A program made the translations under genes and the position numbers. The notes under the pieces are model-generated. The model was not told the origin of the DNA and searched no databases. It worked only from the letters and a program-made list of their open reading frames with translations. Shown in pieces: positions 1 to 8,306 of a stretch of DNA of 64,000 bases. Origin of the DNA: a bacterium (GTDB lineage: Bacteria; Myxococcota_A; Bradymonadia; UBA7976; UBA1532); assembly GCA_030426085.1 (NCBI GenBank), contig JAUHYW010000062.1, positions 1 to 64,000 on the forward strand. The letters run 5' to 3'. The stretch's first letter is position 1. Each line of letters opens with the position of its first letter.

Positions 1-1
1 G

Positions 2-1492
2 CCCGCCGGGCGCGCCGCGGCCGCGCGCCCGGCGCCGACGACCTTCGAGCGGCGCATGGGCCGGCTGCCGGCCGTGCGCGCCGCGGCCCCCGCCGAGCAC
101 CGGTGGATGCTCGATCCGGTCGGCCGCCGGTGGCTGGTCCCGATCGCGGCGATCGGCGCCTCGTCGGTGGGCGCCCCACCCATCACCCCGCCCCCTGCGA
201 TCGGCGGGGTCGATGATCCGGGCCGCGCTCTCGACGCCGAAGCCCGGCGGGGCGGGCGGACCGCGCGCGGCGTATCCCGCGGACCCGACGCGACCCGGGC
301 GTTCGTCGAGCGCATCCTGACCGCGGCCGACCCCCGGGCGCCGAGCCCGGCGGTCGTCGCCGGCGCGCTGGCCCGCTTGGCGCCCGCGGCCCGGCGGGTC
401 TGGATCGAGAGCGGGTTCGACCTCGACCGCCTGCCCCCTGCCGAGCGGGCGGCCATCGGCGCGGTGATCGCTCCGGTCGCGCCCGGCGCCCCGCCCGTCG
501 AGCGGGCCACGTCGGCGGCGCGCCGCGGGGCGTCGACCCCGGCCCTGGCCGACACCACCCGGGCGATGGCCCGGGCCCTGGCCCGCCCCGGCGCCCTCGG
601 CGCGGCGGTGTCCGGGCTGGCGCAGCGCATCGAGACCCGCCCGTCGATGACCCGCAGCCCGGCCCGGGCCGAGCGGCGGTCGGTCGTCGAAGGCGCCCGC
701 CCTCCCGGTGCGGCGCCGGCCGGGTCAGGCGACCGCGTCGCCCGCCCCTCGGCGCCCGATGATCGCCCGGCCCCGCGCCGCTTCTCGGCCTCGTCGATGG
801 ATCCGGCGGCCCTCGTGGCCGGCGGCCCGACCGCCGCCGAGGCCCGGGTGCCGCCCCGGCTGGCCCGGATGTGGGCCGCGGCGGCGGGGGTCGATCCGAC
901 GACGCTGGACCTCGCCGAGCCGGCGACGATGGACCTCGGCGGCGCCTCGGCCCCGACCTATGTCGCGCCGGGGGCCGTCGTCGAGCCGGCGTCGGCCGAC
1001 TCCGCGCCGTCCGATGCGGGCGGCTCCGCTTCGCCCTCGTCCCGGTCGCTGCCCGGCAGCCGCACCGTCGACTCGGCGCTGCGGGCGTTCGACCGGGCCC
1101 GCAGCAACCACCGCTCCCGGGCGTCGTCCCTCGGCCGCCCGCCGGCCCCGACCGACGTGGGCCAGCTCCTGACCGCGCTGGGCAGCGGCGAGCCGCGGGG
1201 GCAGCTCTTCGGCGATCGGGGTCCGGTGTCGGTGACCCCGCCGAGCGGCGCGGGGCGCGTCTTCATCGAGACCGGCAAGCAGGCGGCCGGCGCCGAGCCG
1301 CTGCGGTCGGCCGGCGAGGCCCCCGGTCGCAAGGCCGAGACCAACGAGCAGGCCCGGCACCGCAACGCCGATCAGATCGAGGGCGACATGAGCCCCGAGG
1401 AGCTCGAGCGCCTCGCCGATCAGGTCATCGAGCAGCTCCGCCGCGAGATGCTGTTCGACTCGGCGCGCTTCGGAGCGGACGAATGGGATTGA
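2..1492 (+). CDS. Injection-system cluster protein of unknown function, N-terminus outside window
   Basis: The reading frame is open from the left edge, so the true start lies upstream; about 496 residues are visible. Most of it is Pro/Ala/Arg-rich and low in complexity, as expected of a disordered or extended protein. The last ~40 residues differ: they form an amphipathic helix (SPEELERLADQVIEQLRREM) and end in an acidic tail. The gene ends 34 bp before the LysM adaptor and therefore belongs to the contractile-injection operon. Its place just ahead of the LysM baseplate protein suggests a structural or assembly role such as a tape-measure or adaptor protein. I recognise no family with certainty, so the function is inferred from position only. 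Confidence 0.6.
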   Translation, partial: PAGRAAAARPAPTTFERRMGRLPAVRAAAPAEHRWMLDPVGRRWLVPIAAIGASSVGAPPITPPPAIGGVDDPGRALDAEARRGGRTARGVSRGPDATRAFVERILTAADPRAPSPAVVAGALARLAPAARRVWIESGFDLDRLPPAERAAIGAVIAPVAPGAPPVERATSAARRGASTPALADTTRAMARALARPGALGAAVSGLAQRIETRPSMTRSPARAERRSVVEGARPPGAAPAGSGDRVARPSAPDDRPAPRRFSASSMDPAALVAGGPTAAEARVPPRLARMWAAAAGVDPTTLDLAEPATMDLGGASAPTYVAPGAVVEPASADSAPSDAGGSASPSSRSLPGSRTVDSALRAFDRARSNHRSRASSLGRPPAPTDVGQLLTALGSGEPRGQLFGDRGPVSVTPPSGAGRVFIETGKQAAGAEPLRSAGEAPGRKAETNEQARHRNADQIEGDMSPEELERLADQVIEQLRREMLFDSARFGADEWD

Positions 1493-1526
1493 CCGCAGGG
1501 CCCCCGTCATCGGGAGGTGACATCAG

Positions 1527-2183
1527 ATGATCGCCCAACTCAGCAAGCTGACCATCACCGTCTACGGCGCCGACGCCGGGGCGATGCAGGGCAACCCGGG
1601 CCCGATCCAGGCGCTGTTCAACCCCAAGGAGTACGCGATCTCGAAGAGCGTGCCCTGGAACCCGCAGGCCAGCGCCGGGCTCGACGCGCCGGAGATGCAG
1701 TTCACCACCGGTCAGGGCGAGTCCCTCGACCTCGAGCTGTTCTTCGACACCTACGAGCAGGGCACCCCGGTGACGGTGCACACCAAGCGGCTGCACCGGC
1801 TGGCGATGATCGACGCCGAGCTGCACCGCCCGCCGATGGTGCTCGTCACCTGGTCGGCCTCGCTGGTCTTCCAGGGGGTCATCGAGTCGATCGCCCACCG
1901 GTACACGATGTTCCTCGAGAGCGGCATCCCGGTGCGGGCGACGGTGACCCTCAAGCTGCGCGAGGCCCGCTCGGCGACCCAGCAGGCCCAGGAGCGGCCG
2001 CCGCAGAGCCCGGACCACGCCAAGCTGCGCGCGGTGCGCCGGGGCGAGACGCTGCAGAGCATCGCCGCCGAGGAGTACGACGATCCGAGCGAGTGGCGGC
2101 GCATCGCCGACGCCAACGGGATCGACGACCCCCTGCGCCTGACCCCCGGGCTGCGGCTGCTCGTGCCGCCCATCCTGCGCTGA
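1527..2183 (+). CDS. LysM-containing baseplate/tube adaptor (Pvc7/Afp7-like)
   Basis: 218 residues. Residues 1-150 look like the conserved contractile-injection tube/adaptor fold, including the GPIQALFNPKEYAISKS segment usual in this family. Residues ~167-215 are a LysM module (RRGETLQSIAAEEY, then a conserved Leu-Val-Pro-Pro end). In eCIS and in phages with gp53-like proteins, this component joins the inner tube to the spike and baseplate hub. A clear ribosome site (GGGAGGTGAC) precedes the ATG, and the spike gene follows after 18 bp, the order found in PVC/Afp clusters. The length fits the family. The family call is secure; the exact interface is inferred from homologous machines. Confidence 0.88.
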   Translation: MIAQLSKLTITVYGADAGAMQGNPGPIQALFNPKEYAISKSVPWNPQASAGLDAPEMQFTTGQGESLDLELFFDTYEQGTPVTVHTKRLHRLAMIDAELHRPPMVLVTWSASLVFQGVIESIAHRYTMFLESGIPVRATVTLKLREARSATQQAQERPPQSPDHAKLRAVRRGETLQSIAAEEYDDPSEWRRIADANGIDDPLRLTPGLRLLVPPILR

Positions 2184-2201
2184 GGTACGACGGAGGAGAC
2201 C

Positions 2202-3290
2202 ATGGCCGAGCGCAGTCGCGAAGTCCCGGAGATCAAGATCAGCCAGCTCGACGACGACCAGCAGCGTGACCTGCAGGTGGTCAAGGTCGACCTGCGGCGG
2301 CAGGCGCCGGCGAGCCTGGAGGTGCGGTTCAACAACGAGTCGGGGGAGTACGGCAAGGTCGACGGCCCGCTGGCCTCGGGCGGCCCGATCACCGTCAAGG
2401 CCGGCTTCCTCGGGGGCGAGCCCAAGCCGATCTTCCACGGCGAGATCCTCAGCGGGGTCGTCTCGGGCGGGGGCAGCGACACCCGCACCTTCACCGCCCG
2501 CTCGTTCGACCTGATGTACCGCATGACCGGCGAGCGCAAGACGCGGACCTTCCTCGAGCAGAAGTTCCTCGACGTCTTCTCGACCATCGCCGGCGACCAC
2601 GGCCTGAGCCCCGACACCTCGGAGGGCCAGCCGAGCACCGACATCACCTCGCTCAAGCGGGACTACATCATCCAGCACAACCAGACCGACCTGGACTTCC
2701 TGCGGGGGCTGGCCGGCTGGTTCGACTTCGACCTGTGCATCGACCACACCCAGGATTCGTCGAAGACCCTGCGCTTCAGGGCGCCGCAGGTGGGGGCCGA
2801 CGCGGTGGTGACCGCGGCCTACAACGCGCCGCCCACCGGGGGCCTGCTGCTGCGGCGGTTCGACATCAGCCAGACGCTCAGCCGGGTGGTCGAGAAGGTG
2901 ATCGTGCGGGGCTGGAACCCGGGGGACAAGGCCGAGATCGTGGGCGAGGCGAGCGGGTCGCTGTACGACGACATGGGCGACACCCCGTCGACCTCGATGG
3001 TCTCGGGGCAGTCGCGGCAGGTGACCGACTACAAGCCGTTCACCATCGAAGAGGCCAACTTCGTCGCCAAGTGCAAGCTCAACGAGTACGCCCGCACCTT
3101 CCTGCGGGCCGAGATGGAGGTCACCGGGGATGCCCGCTTGCAGCCCGGCTTCATCATCGAGGTGACCGAGGTCGGCGACAAGTTCGACGGGAAGTACTTC
3201 ATCGAGGAGGCGACCCACGTCTTCCGCTCGAAGGTCAGCGACGCGAGCGGCTACATCACCCGGCTGGTCGCATCGCGCTGCGGCTGGTGA
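2202..3290 (+). CDS. VgrG-like central spike protein (phage late-control D / Pvc8-like)
   Basis: 362 residues, ATG preceded by GGAGGAGACC. The N-terminal ~200 residues match the late-control-D/VgrG hub fold, with the typical stretch around LKRDYIIQHNQTDLDFLRGL where the chain folds back under the baseplate. The C-terminal part (LQPGFIIEVTEVGDKFDGKY) is the OB-like segment leading to the needle, and is short compared with T6SS VgrG proteins. The trimer should form the puncturing hub at the end of the inner tube. No effector domain is fused to it. It lies directly between the LysM adaptor and the zinc-ribbon gene, as in eCIS operons. Confidence 0.87.
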   Translation: MAERSREVPEIKISQLDDDQQRDLQVVKVDLRRQAPASLEVRFNNESGEYGKVDGPLASGGPITVKAGFLGGEPKPIFHGEILSGVVSGGGSDTRTFTARSFDLMYRMTGERKTRTFLEQKFLDVFSTIAGDHGLSPDTSEGQPSTDITSLKRDYIIQHNQTDLDFLRGLAGWFDFDLCIDHTQDSSKTLRFRAPQVGADAVVTAAYNAPPTGGLLLRRFDISQTLSRVVEKVIVRGWNPGDKAEIVGEASGSLYDDMGDTPSTSMVSGQSRQVTDYKPFTIEEANFVAKCKLNEYARTFLRAEMEVTGDARLQPGFIIEVTEVGDKFDGKYFIEEATHVFRSKVSDASGYITRLVASRCGW

Positions 3291-3333
3291 GGTGTTAGAC
3301 TGCGCGCCGTTCGGAGGGGAGGCTCGGCAGGGG

Positions 3334-3936
3334 ATGGACGAGGCCCGCTACATCGACTGGTACGAGGTCGTGCAGGCCGTGGCCAACGGCCGCAGCGAGG
3401 GGCAGAGCTGCCCCGAGTGCGGTGACGGTCGGCTGCAGAGCAGCACCGACGGGGTGACCGTCCGGGTGCGCTGCGCGGCGTGCGGCGAGGGCTTCGAAGG
3501 CAAGCTCGCCGCCGGCCGGGACGACGGGCTCTACGCCGAGGCCGCCGCCATGCAGGCCCGGGCCGAGCGACGTCGGGGGCGGGCCATCGAGCAGGTGACC
3601 CCTCGGGCGGCGCTCATCGCCGGCGGCGTCTGCGCGCCGGCCGACGACGCCGAGGTCGCCACGCTGACCGGCGCGACCGGGTCGGCGACCCCCGCCCCGA
3701 CCGAGCCGGCCGCCGAGGCGCAGGAGCCCTGGGCGTGGACCCTGCCCACCGGCAGCGACGACGTGCAGGGCCTCGCCGACTGGATGGACGTGGTCGAATC
3801 GATCCACAACGGACGCCGGGTGGGCCTGCGCTGCCCCTACTGCAGCGAGCCGCTCGACCAGATCACCCACCAGCCGCCGTTCATCCGGGTGCGGTGCGCG
3901 GTGTGCGGTGAAGGCTTCGAAGGGCGAATCTCGTGA
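3334..3936 (+). CDS. Twin zinc-ribbon protein in the baseplate operon
   Basis: 200 residues from the ATG at 3334, chosen because TCGGAGGGGAGG lies just upstream; an in-frame GTG at 3292 has no such site. The protein is a diverged internal duplication. Residues ~8-58 and ~149-200 each carry a helix (DWYEVVQAVANGR / DWMDVVESIHNGR) followed by a ribbon with two Cys pairs (Cys26/29 with Cys47/50, and Cys167/170 with Cys188/191), both closing with CGEGFEG. A Pro/Ala-rich linker joins them. No catalytic motif is visible. The stop overlaps the gp25 start by 4 bp, so the two are translationally coupled. It sits where PVC-type clusters would carry the metal-binding PAAR tip, but it is not a PAAR protein; its role is unknown. 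Confidence 0.72.
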   Translation: MDEARYIDWYEVVQAVANGRSEGQSCPECGDGRLQSSTDGVTVRVRCAACGEGFEGKLAAGRDDGLYAEAAAMQARAERRRGRAIEQVTPRAALIAGGVCAPADDAEVATLTGATGSATPAPTEPAAEAQEPWAWTLPTGSDDVQGLADWMDVVESIHNGRRVGLRCPYCSEPLDQITHQPPFIRVRCAVCGEGFEGRIS

Positions 3937-4334
3937 GCAGGAGCTTCCTCGGGCGGGGCATCGCCTATCCCTTGCGGGTGGATGGAGCCGGCGGGCTGGC
4001 GATGTCGGCCTACGAAGAGAACATCGAGGAGAGCATCCGCATCATCCTGGGCACCGCGCCGGGTGAGCGGATCTACCGGCCCGAGTTCGGCAGCCGGATC
4101 CACGACGAGATCTTCAGCCCCAACAACCACCACACCCGCAGCCTGGTCAGCTTCTACGCCCGGGAGTCGCTGGTGAAGTGGGAGCCCCGCATCCGCGAGA
4201 TCGAGGTCGAGGCCAAGCAGGACCCCGACGCGCCGAACACCGTGGTGCTCGAGATCACCTACCTCGTGCGGGCGACGAACAACCACTTCAACCTCGTCTA
4301 CCCGTTCTTCCTGCGCCGTGAGGAGGATCTATGA
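3933..4334 (+). CDS. gp25-like baseplate wedge protein
   Basis: 133 residues, GTG start overlapping the preceding stop by four bases (GTGA). The T4 gp25/GPW lysozyme-like fold is recognisable from GTAPGERIYRPEFGSRIHDEIF and the acidic, Tyr-rich C-terminus. Despite the name, this family is structural: it links the sheath-proximal baseplate to the wedges. The length is normal for eCIS and T6SS gp25 proteins. Its stop overlaps the baseplate J start (ATGA), which points to stoichiometric co-translation. Confidence 0.92.
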   Translation: MSRSFLGRGIAYPLRVDGAGGLAMSAYEENIEESIRIILGTAPGERIYRPEFGSRIHDEIFSPNNHHTRSLVSFYARESLVKWEPRIREIEVEAKQDPDAPNTVVLEITYLVRATNNHFNLVYPFFLRREEDL

Positions 4335-7300
4335 TCCCGGTCCCCAACCTCGATGACCGCACGCACAAGGAGATCGTCGAGGAGGCGCTGCGCCTGATCC
4401 CGCAGTATTGCCCCGAGTGGACCAACTTCAACCCCTCGGACCCGGGGGTGACCCTCATCGAGCTGTTCGCGTGGATGACCGAGATGGTCATCTATCGGCT
4501 CAACAAGGTCACCGACAAGAACTTCATCGCGTTCCTCAACCTGATGGGTGTGCGGCTCCAGCCGCCCCAGCCGGCGTACGCGTTGTTGCAGTTCAGGCTG
4601 GTGGCCAACGGCCCGCCGACCTGGGTCCCGGCGTGCACCCCGGTCTCGACGATTCAGGCTGGGCGGGACGAGCCGGTCATCTTCGAGACCGAGGTGGACA
4701 CCCTCGTCACCGACAACCAGATCATGCGCTGCTTCACCCAGGTCAGCGACGAGTACGCCGACCAGACGCCGTTCATCGACGGGCGGCGGGTGGAGGGCTT
4801 CGAGGTCTTCGGCGGGGTGAACCACATCGAGCGCAGCCTGTACATCGGCGACCCCCGCTTCGAGCAGGTCGGCGAGGAGACGGTGCTGGTTGTGCGGCTG
4901 ACCTCGGCCGGCACGATGGACGTCGTCGAGCTGCTCGAGTGGGAGTACTGGAACGGCCGCCGGTGGCGGGAACTGACCCGTTCGCTGGCCGACTACGGCG
5001 AGGGCTCGATCGCGTTCGAGGCGATCGACGCGGTCGAAGAGAGCGAGATCGACGGCATCACCAGCCGCTGGATCCGGGGCCGGCTGGTCGAGGCGCCGCC
5101 CGACCCCCACGAGACGGTGCTCGACGCGGTCTTCGCCCGGGTCGAGGTGACCGGGGAGGGGCTCAAGCCGGCCTCGGCGCTGGTCAACGTCGACAGCGCG
5201 GTCTTCCTCACCGTCGACATGCAGCGCTCGTGGGCTCCGCTCGGCCGCGAGCCGCAGCTCGAGAATACGCTCTACCTGCTGCCCCAGACCCTGCCCGACC
5301 AGCCGGGCTCGGTCATCCGGCTCGACGTGCGGCTGGCCGAGGCCCGGCTGCACGACCCGCCCCAGCCCAGCGAGGAGCTGGCGCTGGTGTGGGAGTACTG
5401 GGACGGCAAGAACTGGCAGCAGCTCGGCGGCTCGACCCCCGACGGCTCGACGAGCGCCAAGGACTTCGACTTCGTCGACAACACGGAGGCGTTCACCCAG
5501 AGCGGCGAGGTGCGGTTCCAGCGGCCGGGCAACCTGTCGACCACCGAGATCCAGGGCGAGACCGGCCCCTGGCTGCGGGTGCGCATCGAGGCCGGCGACT
5601 ACGGGGTGCCGGGGCAGTACGAGCTGGACGGGGAGCGCTGGATCTGGCGCGACGAGCGCCCGCTGCGGCCGCCCTGGGTCCAGAGCATGACCTTCCGCTA
5701 CGCCGAGCAGGAGACCCCGGTCGAGCACGTCGTCTCGTACAACGACTTCGCCTACGTCGACCACTCGCTCTCGGCGCGCACGCCGCTGAAGGTGTTCCAG
5801 GCCTTCGAGCCGTCCACCGAGGACAGCCCGGCGCTGTACCTGGGGCTGGAGAAGGCGTTCCCCAACGACCCCATCCGGGTCTGGTTCCAGATGGCGCAGA
5901 ACACCGCGCCCACCGCCGACCGGCGCCACCGGGAGTACCTCCAGGCCTATTACGACGAGCAGGACCGCCGGCTGGCCTCGGAGCAGACCGTGGTCTGGGA
6001 GTACTGGACCGGCACCACCTGGGCCGACCTGTCGCCCCGGGACGGCACCCGGGCGTTCACCGAGAGCGGCTTCCTGGAGTTCGTCGGGCCCGAGGATCAC
6101 ACCCGGGTGCGGCGCTTCGGCGAGGCGCTGTACTGGCTGCGGGCCCGGCTGGAGATGGGGGGCTATCACGAGATCCCGCGCATCACCCACATCCTGCTCA
6201 ACGCGGTGCAGTCGGCCAACCAGACGACCATCCGCGACGAGGTGCTCGGCACCAGCGACGGCACGCCCAACCAGACGTTCGCCTTCGCCCAGGGGCCGCT
6301 GCTCGAGGGGCAGTCGCTCGTCGTGCGCGAGCGGGACGAGCCGGAGGGTGAGGAGCGGGCCGAGATCCTGGCCCGGCTGGGGGACGACGCGATCCGCCAG
6401 GGCCGCAAGGGCGGCTGGTGGGTCCGGTGGAGCGAGGTCGACAGCTTCTACGACTCGGGGTCGCGCAGCCGGCATTACGTCGTCGACCGGGTGCTGGGTC
6501 AGGTGAAGTTCGGCGACGGCCGCCACGGCATGATCCCGCCGGCGGGCACCGCCAACATCACCGCCGAGCACTACCGCATCGGCGGCGGGGCGCAGGGCAA
6601 CGTGACCGCCAACGCGATCACCGCCATGCGGCGCTCGATCGCGCACATCGACGGGGTGCACAACCCGTTCCCCGCGGCGGGCGGCAGCGACCAGGAGACG
6701 GTCGACGAGGCCAAGGTGCGGGGGCCGCACCTCATCAAGAGCCGCAACCGGGCGGTGACCGCCGAGGACTACGAGTGGCTGACCCGGCAGGCGAGCAACG
6801 GCATCGCCCGGGCCAAGTGCCTCAACACCATCGGCCGGGAGGGCGAGGTGACGGTGGTCGTCGTGCCCAAGCTCGACGACCGGCGGCTCGACCTGACCAT
6901 GAAGCTGGTGCCCTCGACCGAGCTGCTGCGGCGGGTGAAGCACTTCCTCGACGAGCGGCGGCTGCTGACCACCCGGCTGCACGTCGTGCGCCCGCGCTAT
7001 GTCGAGATCAGCATCGAGGTCGAGGTCATACGCACCACCTCGGGGCGCAGCGAGGCGCTGCGGCGGTCGGTCGAGGAGCGGCTGCGCAGCTTCCTGCACC
7101 CGCTGGTCGGGGGGCGGGACGGCAACGGCTGGCCCTTCGGTCGCAACGTGCTCAAACTGGACCTGTACCACGTCATCGAAGGCATCGACGGGGTGGACGT
7201 GGTGCACCGCATCCGCCTGATCGACGAAGACCGCCGGGCGGGCATCGACCTGCTCGACCGCCGGGTGCAGGTGGACCAGATCAAGCTGCGCCCAGACGAG

Positions 7301-7369
7301 CTGGTGCACCTCGTCGACGTGGACGTGATCGAGAAGCCGCGCGAGCAGTTCGCGCGCGACAGCCGCTGA
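4331..7369 (+). CDS. Baseplate J-family wedge protein (Pvc11-like)
   Basis: 1012 residues. The N-terminus carries the diagnostic signature of the putative baseplate assembly family (YCPEWTNFNPSDPGVTLIEL, followed by FAWMTEMVIYRLN). The large central part contains repeated WEYWDGKNW/WEYWTGTTW-type beta modules. The C-terminal ~300 residues are the J-like region (RNRAVTAEDYEWLTRQA). In contractile tails this protein forms the triangular wedge ring, the homolog of T4 gp6. It is longer than the phage P2 J protein but typical of eCIS. It is coupled to gp25 by an ATGA overlap and followed 19 bp later by the tail-protein-I gene. Confidence 0.92.
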   Translation: MIPVPNLDDRTHKEIVEEALRLIPQYCPEWTNFNPSDPGVTLIELFAWMTEMVIYRLNKVTDKNFIAFLNLMGVRLQPPQPAYALLQFRLVANGPPTWVPACTPVSTIQAGRDEPVIFETEVDTLVTDNQIMRCFTQVSDEYADQTPFIDGRRVEGFEVFGGVNHIERSLYIGDPRFEQVGEETVLVVRLTSAGTMDVVELLEWEYWNGRRWRELTRSLADYGEGSIAFEAIDAVEESEIDGITSRWIRGRLVEAPPDPHETVLDAVFARVEVTGEGLKPASALVNVDSAVFLTVDMQRSWAPLGREPQLENTLYLLPQTLPDQPGSVIRLDVRLAEARLHDPPQPSEELALVWEYWDGKNWQQLGGSTPDGSTSAKDFDFVDNTEAFTQSGEVRFQRPGNLSTTEIQGETGPWLRVRIEAGDYGVPGQYELDGERWIWRDERPLRPPWVQSMTFRYAEQETPVEHVVSYNDFAYVDHSLSARTPLKVFQAFEPSTEDSPALYLGLEKAFPNDPIRVWFQMAQNTAPTADRRHREYLQAYYDEQDRRLASEQTVVWEYWTGTTWADLSPRDGTRAFTESGFLEFVGPEDHTRVRRFGEALYWLRARLEMGGYHEIPRITHILLNAVQSANQTTIRDEVLGTSDGTPNQTFAFAQGPLLEGQSLVVRERDEPEGEERAEILARLGDDAIRQGRKGGWWVRWSEVDSFYDSGSRSRHYVVDRVLGQVKFGDGRHGMIPPAGTANITAEHYRIGGGAQGNVTANAITAMRRSIAHIDGVHNPFPAAGGSDQETVDEAKVRGPHLIKSRNRAVTAEDYEWLTRQASNGIARAKCLNTIGREGEVTVVVVPKLDDRRLDLTMKLVPSTELLRRVKHFLDERRLLTTRLHVVRPRYVEISIEVEVIRTTSGRSEALRRSVEERLRSFLHPLVGGRDGNGWPFGRNVLKLDLYHVIEGIDGVDVVHRIRLIDEDRRAGIDLLDRRVQVDQIKLRPDELVHLVDVDVIEKPREQFARDSR

Positions 7370-7388
7370 ATCGAAAGGAGCCCGCTCG

Positions 7389-8303
7389 GTGCGTCAGCCC
7401 CGCGAGATCGTCAGCCGCACGGTGCGCCTGCCCGAAGTGAGCGGGATCACCATGCGCAACGCCCGGCTGATGCTGCGCAACGCCGGCATCGAGCCGTCTG
7501 CGGTCAAGCTGCGCTACGAGGAGGCCTACCGGCCGGAGGACGAGGTCATCCGCCAGCAGCCGCCCGCCGGCTCGCTGGTGCCGGTCGACGCCCCGGTCGA
7601 GCTGGTGGTCTCCCGGCGCAACCTGCTGCACAACCTGCCGCAGGTCTTCCAGAAGGCCGACCGGACCGGCGGGCACTTCCTGCGCGAGTTTTTGTGGGTC
7701 TTCGACCACATCTTCGCCGACGTGCAGCGCCACCTCGACCGGGTGCACACCTACTTCGACCCGCTCGAGAGCCCGGTGGAGTTCCTCTCGTGGCTGGCCG
7801 GCTGGGTGGCGCTGGGCATCGACCAGGACTGGCCCGAGCCCAAGCAGCGCAAGCTCATCCGCCAGGCGATCGACATGTACGGCTTCCGGGGCACCGTGCG
7901 GGGCCTCAAGCTGTTCTTGTCGATCTTCACCGGCGTCGAGCCCGAGGTGACCGAGAACGCCTGGCCCTACGAGGGTTTCCGGGTGGGCGAGACGGTGATC
8001 GGGATCGACTCGATCATCCTGCCGCCGGTCGATCTGGCCCACTGTTTCATGGTCGAGGTGCCGGCGGCCTACACCGACACCGGCGACGAAGAGATCCTGA
8101 AGATCCACGACATCATCCGGATGGAGAAGCCGGCGCACACCGCCTACTACCTCACCTTCGCTGCGGCGCCCGAGCGCCAGGAGTTCACCGGGTTCGTCAT
8201 CGGCGGCCACCGGGTGGGCACCGAAGACACCGGGCGGGTGGGTCGAGCGAGCGAGTCGTATGCGTCGCCGGCAGCGGACGATCCCCAGAGCGAGACGGAG
8301 TGA
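7389..8303 (+). CDS. PASTA-domain phage tail protein I-like baseplate protein
   Basis: 304 residues, GTG start with AAAGGAG upstream. Residues ~12-76 form a PASTA module (LPEVSGITMRNARLMLRNAG, a QQPPAGSLVPVDAPVELVVS end). Residues ~85-230 match the tail protein I / TIGR02242-type baseplate domain, with FLSWLAGWVALGIDQDWPE and the helix RQAIDMYGFRGTVRGLKLFL. The second domain completes the wedge with baseplate J, as Pvc12-type proteins do. PASTA modules normally bind muropeptides or act as spacers on cell-wall kinases and PBPs, so this fusion is unusual. The C-terminal ~25 residues are a Ser/Ala/Pro tail. The start is supported by the ribosome site and by PASTA beginning at once. Confidence 0.83.
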   Translation: MRQPREIVSRTVRLPEVSGITMRNARLMLRNAGIEPSAVKLRYEEAYRPEDEVIRQQPPAGSLVPVDAPVELVVSRRNLLHNLPQVFQKADRTGGHFLREFLWVFDHIFADVQRHLDRVHTYFDPLESPVEFLSWLAGWVALGIDQDWPEPKQRKLIRQAIDMYGFRGTVRGLKLFLSIFTGVEPEVTENAWPYEGFRVGETVIGIDSIILPPVDLAHCFMVEVPAAYTDTGDEEILKIHDIIRMEKPAHTAYYLTFAAAPERQEFTGFVIGGHRVGTEDTGRVGRASESYASPAADDPQSETE

Positions 8304-8306
8304 CCC

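Noticed and set aside
3292-3333. GTG start giving a longer zinc-ribbon protein, and a TAGACT promoter there
   Set aside because: No ribosome site at GTG 3292, while ATG 3334 has one; the TAGACT at 3296 has no -35 at the right distance.
4298-7309. Minus-strand frame opposite baseplate J
   Set aside because: Mirror of a strongly conserved family; composition is typical of a shadow frame.
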